A program made the position numbers and the translations under genes. Positions 36,201-44,872 of a stretch of 64,000 bases of DNA are shown piece by piece (the first letter of the stretch is position 1; each line of letters starts with the position of its first letter). A model generated the notes under the pieces. The model had not been told where the DNA came from and did not search any database. It worked only from the letters and a program-made list of their open reading frames with translations. Where the stretch lies: the NCBI GenBank assembly GCA_023434365.1, contig JAEYSV010000030.1, positions 1 to 64,000 of the forward strand, in the 5' to 3' direction. Origin of the DNA: Bacillota bacterium. GTDB lineage: Bacteria; Bacillota; Clostridia; Lachnospirales; Lachnospiraceae.

Positions 36201-39056
36201 TGCCAAATCCTTGTCATATGCTTTTTCTGTTAAATCAACTTTTACCGTTATCTCACTTCTATAATAATTAACCCCATTATTAATGATAGATGGATCACTA
36301 TACTCAAGCCTAATCTCTGGTTTTGTTTTATCGATAACAAATTCATTAACTGCTTTATCGGTAGGATCAAAGAAGATTGGTGTATTCACATTCCCTGCTT
36401 TATCAATACAAGAGAGAGCCAGGGCATAAAGCCCCTCATTGGTACACGATATCGTTGCAACATGTCTATCTCCTTCTTGTGCAATCCAAGTAACTTTGTC
36501 CATTATATTATTTGACCCATCAAATGATATCGCACAGTCCTCCCAAAACTTCTCAATAATCTCTATTCTAATAGTTCTATCCGATGCAAAATACTCATTA
36601 TTAAATACCGTATTATTATCATATTTTACACTGATTACAGGAGCAACGGTATCAATATATAGCTTTTTACTTAGCTCATAATAATTATTAAACTTATCCG
36701 TTACCTTAAAATAGATGGTAAGAGCATGATTATTATACATTTCTGTGGTAATATCCAATGAGGTAGTAACGCTCGGTACAGGCTCCGTTCCTGTATCAGA
36801 ATATAGCATAGAATACGCTCCACTCTTTTGGATTCCATCTGGTACGATTTGGTATTCAATAGTTTTAATCCCAGAAAAATATTTATCCTCTATTTCACCG
36901 CTTTCTTGTATATCGCTTGCTGAAACATCAATCGTAACTTTGTCTGAATAATATGGAATTCCTTGCTTATCCGTTTTCATTGTATTTGGAAGATTTACCT
37001 CTAAAGTAGGAACGTCGATATCTATATCTGCTGTTTCCGGAATACTATATTTTATATCCGAATCGCCATTGATAAAAAAGTGAATTCCTAATTTTATTGC
37101 TGATGCATTGTATGTTATCGTTTTTTTATTTTCGTATGTATTTGCTAAGGTGAATAATTTAGGCATATCACTGTTAATATACCTACCATTCTTAACAAGT
37201 TTATAGTATATAGTTTCAATACCATCATAAGCATAATCTTTTATGCGTTCAAATGTAACGTTGAATTTATTTCTTGTTACAAAATCATCTGGATTGTATC
37301 TAAGAATATCAGATATTGATGATATTCTTTTTATATATTTTGTACATATTATATTCGAATTTCCTGCCTTATCCGTAAGTCTAACAGCATAAACATACTT
37401 ATCGCCAGTATTTAAGTCAGACAGAATACTAGTAGTACCATTAGTAAAACTTATCAGGTCTTCTTCATCTACACTGGTTTTGTCTTCATAACTTAATAAT
37501 CTTACATATTCGATTTTAGCCACTCCACTAATATCTTGTAATTCATGAATACTTAGTTCGGCACTATCCCGAATTGATAAAATATCTTTCGTTGATGTAT
37601 CATTCATTCTAGATTCAATATTGTTAATATAAATCTTTCCCGTAGGTACTGTTGTATCAAGCTTATATGAATACCTCTCAATCTGCACATAATCAGGTTG
37701 ATTTACCTCTCTTACATACACAGTCTTAACAGATGGTTGGTCAGAGTAAATTGTCTGCCCATTAATTTCTAATTCATTGAACCAATTATTCATATCGGAC
37801 GATATCTGATACCCCGCTTTTGCTTCTAGCGTTATGGCATTGCACCATCCCTCTTGACCTTCACTCTTATTCTCTATGTACTCCACTCCAGGTTCTGGAT
37901 TAGGGCGAAAACTCTCTATCTTTGTTTCTGGTAATATGTATTTACTATTGTCTTCTAATTTTATCATAACGGTAACACTATTATAGCCTGTAAAGTCAAG
38001 ATCGTCCCAAGTAATTAAATCGTTATAATAATACCTGGTTTGATTATAGAAAGTCTTACCCGTTTCATCAATACAAGTAAGGGAAAAAGGAATTCCCTCA
38101 GTGTTTTCTTTTATACCAAAGTAAACCTGATATTTTAAAGGGCCATTTCCTATACTTTCTTTAGGTTTAATTTTTATCTCAGAACTTAGAATAAAGTCTT
38201 TAACTTCAAATTGATCATATCTAATATCGTCTTCATTAATAGTAATGGCTCTAGTTTTATAATCCCCAACCGTAAAATAGTATTTTATACTATTGCTATG
38301 TATAACATCTTGGAACTCATACATTCCTTCATTGTTAATTGTCGTTCTATATTCTTTCGGTTTCTTTTCAATAAGGTCACCTACTTCACTACATACAATA
38401 TAGTCTGTTGTTAATATAATCTCACAACCATTTAAACCATCATTTAAGAGCTTGCCATATATCTTAATTTTATTAAGTTCACTCATTAATTTAATTGTTT
38501 TACCCTGATTGTTTATATCCTCTTGCTTAATTTGTACTATTCTTTTATCGCATCCTTCACAATACACAATAACGTTTTGATCAACACTAACAATAAGTTC
38601 TTCCTCAGTAAATACTGCCTTGCCATCCTGAACTTTTTTAGTGATACCGTTAATTTCAACATATGCATTTTGCTCTAGGCGACCTGCACTGTTCTTTACC
38701 GTAATAGTAAATTCTTTCTTAACAGGTTCTTCTGATGTCTGTACTTCTGGTGAGGCACTTGCTTCTGGTGAGGCACTTGCTTCTGGTGAGGCACTTGCTT
38801 CTGGTGTTGCACTTGCTTCTGGTGAGGCACTTGCTTCTGGTGTTGCACTCGCTTCTGGTGAGGCACTTGCTTCTGGTGAGGCACTCGCTTCTGGTGAGGC
38901 ACTCGCTTCTGGCTCATCTGAGATACTAAGCATTCCTGAAGTACTCTCTTGGTTTGCATGTACCATAAAATACTCATTTAACTCTGATGACACCAGCATC
39001 ACGATACACATTACTATAGCTATACCTTTTATGTATTTTTTGTAACCCCTTCTCAT
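33240..39056 (-). CDS. Giant Ig-like repeat surface protein with C-terminal membrane anchor
   Basis: A 1938-residue surface protein. Signal peptide (1-35), a Ser/Pro/Glu/Ala stalk of nine EASASP-type hexads (about 50-105), several N-terminal beta-sandwich domains, then many Ig-like repeats with the recurring strand pattern YxxSRxATIxIxExNF (seen at least five times) alternating with DKAGN loops. The end has one membrane helix (about 1905-1927) and a basic tail RRKKK. No LPxTG motif is seen, so anchoring is by the helix. It likely spans the wall as an adhesin or as a pilus-associated scaffold. It follows the small membrane protein by 13 bp in the Tad operon. Confidence 0.85.
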   Translation of the reverse strand: MRRGYKKYIKGIAIVMCIVMLVSSELNEYFMVHANQESTSGMLSISDEPEASASPEASASPEASASPEASATPEASASPEASATPEASASPEASASPEASASPEVQTSEEPVKKEFTITVKNSAGRLEQNAYVEINGITKKVQDGKAVFTEEELIVSVDQNVIVYCEGCDKRIVQIKQEDINNQGKTIKLMSELNKIKIYGKLLNDGLNGCEIILTTDYIVCSEVGDLIEKKPKEYRTTINNEGMYEFQDVIHSNSIKYYFTVGDYKTRAITINEDDIRYDQFEVKDFILSSEIKIKPKESIGNGPLKYQVYFGIKENTEGIPFSLTCIDETGKTFYNQTRYYYNDLITWDDLDFTGYNSVTVMIKLEDNSKYILPETKIESFRPNPEPGVEYIENKSEGQEGWCNAITLEAKAGYQISSDMNNWFNELEINGQTIYSDQPSVKTVYVREVNQPDYVQIERYSYKLDTTVPTGKIYINNIESRMNDTSTKDILSIRDSAELSIHELQDISGVAKIEYVRLLSYEDKTSVDEEDLISFTNGTTSILSDLNTGDKYVYAVRLTDKAGNSNIICTKYIKRISSISDILRYNPDDFVTRNKFNVTFERIKDYAYDGIETIYYKLVKNGRYINSDMPKLFTLANTYENKKTITYNASAIKLGIHFFINGDSDIKYSIPETADIDIDVPTLEVNLPNTMKTDKQGIPYYSDKVTIDVSASDIQESGEIEDKYFSGIKTIEYQIVPDGIQKSGAYSMLYSDTGTEPVPSVTTSLDITTEMYNNHALTIYFKVTDKFNNYYELSKKLYIDTVAPVISVKYDNNTVFNNEYFASDRTIRIEIIEKFWEDCAISFDGSNNIMDKVTWIAQEGDRHVATISCTNEGLYALALSCIDKAGNVNTPIFFDPTDKAVNEFVIDKTKPEIRLEYSDPSIINNGVNYYRSEITVKVDLTEKAYDKDLAYLVVQKDGIKSKVYFTNWSNQNGKMVASTQIKEDGQYMVSFNPEFVDMANNKPNILAEKSFIIDTINPVITVEYDNVNVTNSIGNRQYYSSNRTATITINEQNFSSEDVTINLLANDYKNQEVSLPSIGEWRSKGSTHTVVLKYTRDANYTFEVSYNDLAGRKSNTIKELFSIDKAEPNAILSFTDINSWDSFISKPNFKIFSNNNISVSIETIDETSGIESVEYYKSNRVLSLTQLKEQSLALWVKYKKFTLKPNEKAIIYCKVTDIAGNVKYISSNGVILDNDAPNTTILKTRVVLTTEPQKSSGIYNSDVSVAVKIDEPINNDSYSGINKVEYTIYSDDRVTQSGALYEYTSGTIAKSWSGNVNVESKKNNSNHVKVEITSTDNAGNITKEELPLMIDITAPKIAISYNNNNVVNDIYFKESRIATIEITERNFNENNVKLSINSANGSKPVVSRFKAVGNVSSDSCRYVATVTYEADDEYTFDLSFTDSAGNECKDISYGTSLAAKKFVVDKTDPVINIVYNNNKNGKNSFYNVSRSATITVKEHNFLEAAATNGVIITSDNGETPKISSWKKDGDTYTATVEFNKDGFYTVTMSCSDKAERNSNTINKEGFYIDLTKPELSIAGVSNHQAYNGDTIVPMITAKDTYYDKLTITLKGANRGEITVEGKLEDIANGEKFTFLNMPKQKGMDDIYTLAAKVTDKAGNVNEQTIVYSINRFGSTYNFTSTLQAICNSYLKSEDDIVFSEVNVSKISASSILVKISKDNIITELVQGQDYEVVEKVLNNNWYEYTYRIHKKCFSASGVYRVIVHTEDNAKNISETTMSSKEAEITFAVDKIAPSCVIPDLSADTLYNMSQKEIKMVVTDNLKLTQVQVYLNGEKMSNGYWGVEDLDIIQKNNNALNFTIPSSDDRQTLKVILKDNAGNESSYEVKDLLITTNRWIRFYTNKPLFYGTFGGVVILLLGATLLVILNIRRKKKTVAEV
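38745..38915. repeat. 18-bp tandem repeat coding the Ser/Pro/Glu/Ala stalk
   Basis: Nine copies of an 18-bp unit coding EASASP (two copies read EASATP), nearly identical at DNA level. Slippage here would change the stalk length. Long open frames on the other strand are only products of the repeat. Confidence 0.85.
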
Positions 39057-39069
39057 TCTTCCACTCCCT

Positions 39070-39528
39070 TTATATTTGTTCTATAGTATGTACTACAACA
39101 ATATTGGTTACCAATTGAAACTCATCCTTGCTCCATAACTTATGGTTCATTTTCTGATGACTATCTATCAGTTTTTCTGTAGCAACAACGTTCGATTGCT
39201 TAGATTCTTGATTAAGTATCATTGTTGCTCCGTTAATTGGCATATTGCCTGTACTCTCGTTTAGCAGTACAGTCTGTTGCGAACCGTATGCTAGATTTTC
39301 GCTAAATTGCATATTCTCGAACTGTGGTAATAAGTCTGCTCTATTACGCTTTATCCTGTTCTCGCTCTCTACTCTCATCTTCCTCATCTGTTTCTTTGCA
39401 GTTTTTCCTGATAAGATTCCAATACTACTGTATATTTTGAGTTTGAAAAACAAAAAGACTGCAATAATAAATAGTACGATAGCTAAACCAAAGCTAGAAT
39501 AAGCTAGTATTTTATAAAAACCTTCCAT
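39070..39528 (-). CDS. Small single-pass membrane protein of the Tad/kinase block
   Basis: A 152-residue protein I do not recognise by family. One helix near residues 9-30, a basic juxtamembrane stretch (GKTAKKQMRKMRVESENRIKR in part), then a polar tail with a TVLLNE segment. Downstream of the kinase and before the giant surface protein, its cytoplasmic tail with several Ser/Thr could be a kinase substrate or a docking partner for the FHA protein. That is inference from position. RBS GGGAGGG supports the ATG. Confidence 0.7.
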   Translation of the reverse strand: MEGFYKILAYSSFGLAIVLFIIAVFLFFKLKIYSSIGILSGKTAKKQMRKMRVESENRIKRNRADLLPQFENMQFSENLAYGSQQTVLLNESTGNMPINGATMILNQESKQSNVVATEKLIDSHQKMNHKLWSKDEFQLVTNIVVVHTIEQI

Positions 39529-39543
39529 CCTTATTCCCTCCCC

Positions 39544-41241
39544 TTATGACTGTTCATATGCCAATGTAATTGCAGCTTTTACATTCTCAAGCCTACCCAT
39601 AATATAATCCTTTATTTCACTTGTTTTAGCAGTTGTAGGCTGCAATTCACCAATAAACTTAGTGATTTCCTCATAAGCTTTGACTAGTTCCTCCTGCAAA
39701 ATTCCATCATCCTTGAATTTTACAGAATACACTTCCAAAGACATTGTAATTAGCTTGTACACCTCTAATTGGACAATTTCACTTTCTCTCTGATTCTTCT
39801 TATCATGAATCACATCTAGAACCTCTCGCATATTATCCCAGTATGGTTTGTAAAGTCCCTTATCGGAAGCCTCAATTACTTGAAGATTAATGTCACGATT
39901 AAAAATTCCAATATCACGATATATTCTAGCCATATTATAATGTTCAAAACTTTCGTCCGTATAATTCACTGCATCTTCAAACCACTGAGTCGCCATTACC
40001 ATACAAAGAGCCTGATTATTCATATCTATCTTGGACTCAGTTCCCATATAATAGTACCAGTATAATTTGCCAACATCGAATGCTAACTTTCCATATTCAT
40101 TATCCTTTCGCAAATTTTCCATGTTCAGCGTTAGTACAGATTTTAATTTTTCCTCTTCATCTAATGTAAAGGAAGCATCGTTTTTATAAAGCTCCATTAA
40201 CCCTTCATAAGCAGCAATCTTACCTGGCAATATCTTAATTGCATCAAAGTAAAGCTCTTCTTTCTTTGTAGGGCTACTTTCTTTTTCAGCTAATACAATC
40301 TGTGCTTCATATGTTTCGTTTTTTACATTATCAGCTTGAACTATACCAATAAAACCAACGGAGAGACTCAATAAAAATAATGCCACAACAGCAAAGAATC
40401 CTATGACATGTCTCTTACACTTTTTACGAAATTCAGTATCTACTTCATTATAATGCTCTAATGCATACTTCACCTCAAAGCATGATTGATAACGATCCGC
40501 AGGATTCATTTGGATACATTTTTGAATTATGTATTCCAAGCCTCCCGAAAGAGATGGATTCCAATATCTAATTGGATATAACTCATACGGTGGTTCACAC
40601 GGATTCTTCCCGGTAACCAAATGATACAAAGTCACACCAAGGCAATAAATATCTGTTCTCGCATCCGTCTGCCCTTTTCCACCAAATTGCTCCGGTGCAG
40701 CATAACCCTTTGTTCCAAGACTGACCGTATCCTCTAGATTATGTTCCTTATACTCACGAGCAATACCAAAATCAATTAACTTGATATTACCGTCTGGTTT
40801 TAGCATAATGTTAGCTGGCTTCATATCACGATAAATGATAGCCGGTTCTCTGGTGTGCAAATAATCCAGGACATCACAAAGATCCTTAGCCCATTCAATT
40901 ACATTCTCTTGTAACTGAGCCCCATACTTACCAAGAATCTTGCTTAATGGTTCCCCTTCGATATAATCCATAACAACATAGACTACATTATCAAGTTGAA
41001 TAATATCTACTATTCGAGGCAACATCGGATGATCAAAACGCTTAATCAGATTGGCTTCAGCAATAGAACTCTCTATTTCAATTTGACTATTCCTGCTGTT
41101 GTCAACCCGCCGAATCTCCTTCACTGCCCACTGCTTGTTTAATCTTTTATCAGTTGCAAGATAGACGGTGGACATTCCACCTTTTCCAATTTGCTTTAAG
41201 ATCTCGTATTTATCATCAATTACTTCACCAATGCGAGCCAT
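39544..41241 (-). CDS. Membrane Ser/Thr protein kinase (PrkC/PknB-like)
   Basis: A 565-residue Hanks-type kinase. Gly-loop GKGGMSTVY, Lys41 in AVK, catalytic loop YRDMKPAN with Asp139 (Tyr in place of the usual His of HRD), and DFG at Asp157. One membrane helix follows (about 275-297), then about 265 extracellular residues with TPR-like helices and no PASTA repeats, so it is not the usual cell-wall-sensing PrkC. The start at 41241 is the ATG well spaced from GGGGG. The gene lies 10 bp behind the PP2C phosphatase, so the pair forms a reversible phosphorylation switch. Confidence 0.92.
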   Translation of the reverse strand: MARIGEVIDDKYEILKQIGKGGMSTVYLATDKRLNKQWAVKEIRRVDNSRNSQIEIESSIAEANLIKRFDHPMLPRIVDIIQLDNVVYVVMDYIEGEPLSKILGKYGAQLQENVIEWAKDLCDVLDYLHTREPAIIYRDMKPANIMLKPDGNIKLIDFGIAREYKEHNLEDTVSLGTKGYAAPEQFGGKGQTDARTDIYCLGVTLYHLVTGKNPCEPPYELYPIRYWNPSLSGGLEYIIQKCIQMNPADRYQSCFEVKYALEHYNEVDTEFRKKCKRHVIGFFAVVALFLLSLSVGFIGIVQADNVKNETYEAQIVLAEKESSPTKKEELYFDAIKILPGKIAAYEGLMELYKNDASFTLDEEEKLKSVLTLNMENLRKDNEYGKLAFDVGKLYWYYYMGTESKIDMNNQALCMVMATQWFEDAVNYTDESFEHYNMARIYRDIGIFNRDINLQVIEASDKGLYKPYWDNMREVLDVIHDKKNQRESEIVQLEVYKLITMSLEVYSVKFKDDGILQEELVKAYEEITKFIGELQPTTAKTSEIKDYIMGRLENVKAAITLAYEQS

Positions 41242-41251
41242 AATCATCCCC

Positions 41252-42016
41252 CTAAGAAATCTTTAGTACTAATGCACTGATATTGTCAGTTTCTTGCCGG
41301 TATTTCACTAAATTAGTTAGATACGTTAAATTAGCAGTTATTCTTTCTTGACTAGTTAATTCTGCAGGACTCAGATACTGAAAGATTTCTTCATTCGTAA
41401 TTTCATGTCGGAATCCATCGGAGCACAACATAAATACTGTACCAGATGATATCTCGCCAAAAATGTATTGGGGTTTTATGCTTTCAGATGCTCCAATACA
41501 TTGCAATAGTACATTTCTTCTTGGATCGTTTTTTGCTTGTTTTGCAGTGATGTTCCCACGAATAACTTCTCTAGCCACAACAGTTTGGTCTTCCGTTAGA
41601 ATTCGAAGTTCTTGCTTTATTTCGTATACTCTGCTATCCCCTACATGTCCAATGAGATAATTCCCACCCGCACATAAAAAACCAGTAAATGTGGTTCCCA
41701 ATTGTAAACCGGTTTCTTTGCCATAAGCACGCAATTTATCATTTAATTCAATTAACATTGAATCCCATTGTTCTTGCACCTGATATAAGCTCCATCGACT
41801 AATCTGAGAAGCAAAATCATGTTCAAACCAATTCGAGAAAGCTGTTACCACCGTAGCACTTGCTAACTCTCCTTTCTTCAATCCGCCCATACCATCACAT
41901 ATAATTCCTAATGCAAATGTACCCTTTGATGTCTCTGCTATTTTAATGCAAAGACTATCCTGATTCGTTTCTTTTTTATTTCCTATATCCGTATAATACC
42001 CTACTATGTACTTCAT
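41252..42016 (-). CDS. PP2C-type Ser/Thr protein phosphatase
   Basis: A 254-residue PPM phosphatase with the metal-binding motifs in order: NQDS near residue 20, CDGMGG, GHVGDSR and LCSDGF. It needs Mn or Mg and removes phosphate from Ser/Thr, and is the expected partner of the kinase encoded next. It has no membrane helix. It sits 49 bp after the FHA gene inside the Tad operon. RBS GGGAG precedes the ATG. Confidence 0.93.
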   Translation of the reverse strand: MKYIVGYYTDIGNKKETNQDSLCIKIAETSKGTFALGIICDGMGGLKKGELASATVVTAFSNWFEHDFASQISRWSLYQVQEQWDSMLIELNDKLRAYGKETGLQLGTTFTGFLCAGGNYLIGHVGDSRVYEIKQELRILTEDQTVVAREVIRGNITAKQAKNDPRRNVLLQCIGASESIKPQYIFGEISSGTVFMLCSDGFRHEITNEEIFQYLSPAELTSQERITANLTYLTNLVKYRQETDNISALVLKIS

Positions 42017-42065
42017 TTCTTACTCCCATCTTCATAATTCACGCTACGAAATTAATTCGCCTACT

Positions 42066-43574
42066 TTAATATTCATAGAAAGTAAACCATTCATTAGCCA
42101 ATCTAAGTCGCACCCCATGACTCAGCTCTCTTTCCACGTTGCTAGGAATCATTTCATCATTAATATACGTATGATTAGCAGAGTTCGTATCCAGGATGTA
42201 ATATTTACCATTTCGATATACTATATTAGCATGACTTCGACTTACTGCTGGGTTATCTGATATACAATAATCAGCATAGGATGCTTCTTTGCCTATGCGA
42301 AACATCGGATTCGTAATACTTACTTTCTGATTATTCATCTGCCTAATCAAATATCCCTGTTTACCAGTTGAAGTATCAGCCGAAAGGACAGTCGTTTCCC
42401 CAGCATTGGAATTACTAAGTACCACAGTACCTCCGAAATTCCCGGGAGCTTGTTGATTCATTGGTTGGTTAACCGATTGGCTCACTTGTGAATAAACCGG
42501 TGTATTTATTTGAGGTTGATTTGCGTAAGGTTGATTTGCATAAGGAAGATTCGTAACAGGCAGCACTTGATTATAATGCCCAATATTCTTATTCTTCTTA
42601 TTCATTTTCTCCGCTTGTTTCTCTTCTTTTGTTTTTTTGCTAAAGAGGGACTTTTTATTTTTCGTTACTGGCACATTATTATACCCTGGATTAGTAGATA
42701 CGGTTGTATTCATTCCAGCTCCATCTTGCCCAGGAATCAAAACTCCTACCGGTCTGTCTTTTCCATCCGATTTAGGGCCTATTGGTGTGCTTCCAATTTG
42801 ACCACTACGTCCTGTTGGTATGACCCTCTCAGGCTGCATATTATGTACTGGTGCTAATCCTCTGTCTGGCTGCACATTATGTATTGGTTCTAATCCTCTG
42901 TCTGGTTGTTTTTCCATATTAGGTAATCTAGTCCCCATAGGCACGGCTGATTTAGCTGCTTCGCTCATGTTGCCTAAAGCTATCGGCTTACTATCCACTG
43001 AATCTTTGGCAGGCTTAACCCCATATAATAACTCATATACCGTATCACGAAAATCAGCTAATGAGAACGTAGTAACACCATTGAGATAACTAATTAATCT
43101 TGCTACATAATCACAATTTTCTTTTTGATCAAACTGAGTACTAAATACAATATTTTTAAAGAACATTTTCATATCATATGCAACACTGTCCTTTTGAATA
43201 ATAGGAAGACAAATTAACATCGCTTCACAACTACTCACATCGGCAAAGATATAATCGAGGTCTAACAGAAACAAATTCGCATCAATCATGTATTCTTCTG
43301 CTTCTAACATACCTGTTGCAATTCCTAAAAATGCTCCTAATATTCTCTTTTTATTAACCGCTCCCTCTAACAACTGTCTTAATGATAGCTTAGATGTCAC
43401 ATTATACTTCAAAAATTTATCATCATTCATCTGAGTAAATACTGCTGGCACAACACCCGGAATTTTATTCTTTGTTATCATACCCAAACTTAATGTATCA
43501 ACCTGATCATCCGGTTGTAATTGATAGATCAAAAAAGTATTGATTCCTTGATTTTCAAACACTAAATTATACAT
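42066..43574 (-). CDS. DUF6382-FHA domain protein
   Basis: A 502-residue protein: N-terminal DUF6382-like domain (about 1-170), a long low-complexity Pro/Asn/Gln-rich linker with three 12-residue QPDRGLxPxHN repeats and a basic patch, and a C-terminal FHA domain (about 405-500: FRIGKEASYADYCI, VSRSHANI, NSANHTYIN) that should bind phosphothreonine. It probably reads the output of the neighbouring kinase and links it to the CpaF ATPase encoded directly upstream (18-bp gap). Start at 43574 follows GGAGGAGG. Confidence 0.87.
   Translation of the reverse strand: MYNLVFENQGINTFLIYQLQPDDQVDTLSLGMITKNKIPGVVPAVFTQMNDDKFLKYNVTSKLSLRQLLEGAVNKKRILGAFLGIATGMLEAEEYMIDANLFLLDLDYIFADVSSCEAMLICLPIIQKDSVAYDMKMFFKNIVFSTQFDQKENCDYVARLISYLNGVTTFSLADFRDTVYELLYGVKPAKDSVDSKPIALGNMSEAAKSAVPMGTRLPNMEKQPDRGLEPIHNVQPDRGLAPVHNMQPERVIPTGRSGQIGSTPIGPKSDGKDRPVGVLIPGQDGAGMNTTVSTNPGYNNVPVTKNKKSLFSKKTKEEKQAEKMNKKNKNIGHYNQVLPVTNLPYANQPYANQPQINTPVYSQVSQSVNQPMNQQAPGNFGGTVVLSNSNAGETTVLSADTSTGKQGYLIRQMNNQKVSITNPMFRIGKEASYADYCISDNPAVSRSHANIVYRNGKYYILDTNSANHTYINDEMIPSNVERELSHGVRLRLANEWFTFYEY
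42820..42915. repeat. 36-bp repeat in the FHA-protein linker
   Basis: Two close copies and one diverged copy of a 36-bp unit that codes QPDRGLxPxHN on the minus strand. Confidence 0.55.
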
Positions 43575-43592
43575 TTTGTCCTCCTCCATTCG

Positions 43593-44831
43593 TTAAATCT
43601 CTTCCGTAATCCCAGCCATTTTAAGTTTCCAGATATTTTTCATAGGATTATTAGTGCGTTCTAAATTGCCAGATACTTTATGCATTGTACTCTTGTCATC
43701 TTCAACGAATTCGTACAACGGATTAAGTAAAATCTGATCATCTTTATAATCTAATACTTCTGTTATCGCCACAGTTCTTCTCGAATGGTCACGTAACCTG
43801 GATAAGTGAATAATAATATCGACGGCGGAGGCTATCTGCTGACGAATAGCAGTTAGTGGCAGCCCTTGTGCTCCAATTAGCACCATAGTTTCCAATCTAC
43901 TTAACATATCTTTTGTTGAATTCGCATGTCCAGTAGAAAGTGAACCATCATGCCCAGTATTCATAGCCTGAAGCATATCAAGCGCTTCTCCTCCACGGAC
44001 CTCTCCTACAACAATTCGTTCCGGACGCATACGTAAGGATGCTTTAATCAAATCCCTGATTGTTATTGTTCCTGCGCCAGTGATATTGGCATTCCTAGTC
44101 TCAAGGCTAACAAGATTATCTACTCCTACGATTTGTAACTCTGCCGAATCCTCTATCGTAATTATTCGTTCATCCTTTGGAATAAAGTTCGTAAGTGCAT
44201 TAAGAAACGTTGTCTTTCCAGATCCCGTACCCCCACTTATTAAAATGTTATACTTTGCTTTCACCAATAGTTCTAACTTATTAGCAATCTCCTCGGAAAT
44301 AGATTCGTACTCGATTAACTTTTCTATTGTCATTGGTGTCTTTGAGAACTTACGAATTGTAACCGTAGGACCACATAACGCAATAGGTGGTAACACAACA
44401 TTCACACGGGAGCCATCTGGCAATCTAGTGTCAACAATAGGGTTTGACTGATTAACCTCACGCCCTGCAAGCCCTACTATTCTTTGAATAATATCCTCTA
44501 ACTGTCGTAAACTCTCGAACTTAGCATCCAGCTTTGTTAACTTCCCGTTTTTTTCTATAAAAACATTGTCTGTTCCATTAATCATAACCTCTGTAATATT
44601 GTCATCATGAAGCATTGAATCGAGTAGACCAAATCCTCTAATGGAACTAAAAATCATTTGAGTCATCAATACCAACTGCTCTATTGAAATGTAATTCTCT
44701 CCAATACGCTGACGCACAATTATATTAATCTGCTCATACAACTCTTCATCTGACAAATCATTCAGAGCTAAATTATGAAATATATAGTTTTTAATCTCCC
44801 CGACCAACACATCTATTTCTTCTTTCAACAT
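43593..44831 (-). CDS. tadA: CpaF/TadA pilus assembly ATPase
   Basis: A 412-residue secretion ATPase of the CpaF/TadA group. Walker A GGTGSGKTT with Lys206, Asp box near ITIEDSAELQ, Walker B with RPERIVVGEVRGGE and the His box DGSLSTGHANS are all intact, and the N-terminal all-alpha domain is present. It forms a hexamer at the membrane with TadB/TadC and powers pilus extension, possibly retraction too. RBS GGAGGGG precedes the ATG. It follows TadZ by 41 bp. Confidence 0.95.
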   Translation of the reverse strand: MLKEEIDVLVGEIKNYIFHNLALNDLSDEELYEQINIIVRQRIGENYISIEQLVLMTQMIFSSIRGFGLLDSMLHDDNITEVMINGTDNVFIEKNGKLTKLDAKFESLRQLEDIIQRIVGLAGREVNQSNPIVDTRLPDGSRVNVVLPPIALCGPTVTIRKFSKTPMTIEKLIEYESISEEIANKLELLVKAKYNILISGGTGSGKTTFLNALTNFIPKDERIITIEDSAELQIVGVDNLVSLETRNANITGAGTITIRDLIKASLRMRPERIVVGEVRGGEALDMLQAMNTGHDGSLSTGHANSTKDMLSRLETMVLIGAQGLPLTAIRQQIASAVDIIIHLSRLRDHSRRTVAITEVLDYKDDQILLNPLYEFVEDDKSTMHKVSGNLERTNNPMKNIWKLKMAGITEEI

Positions 44832-44872
44832 AGGTATTCCCCTCCTGCCTTAGCAATTAAAACCAGCTGCTC

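Noticed and set aside
38641..39045. Long frames on both strands in the 18-bp repeat region (for example Gly/Glu/Ala/Leu repeats)
   Set aside because: They are by-products of the tandem repeat lacking stops in other frames; no ribosome sites.
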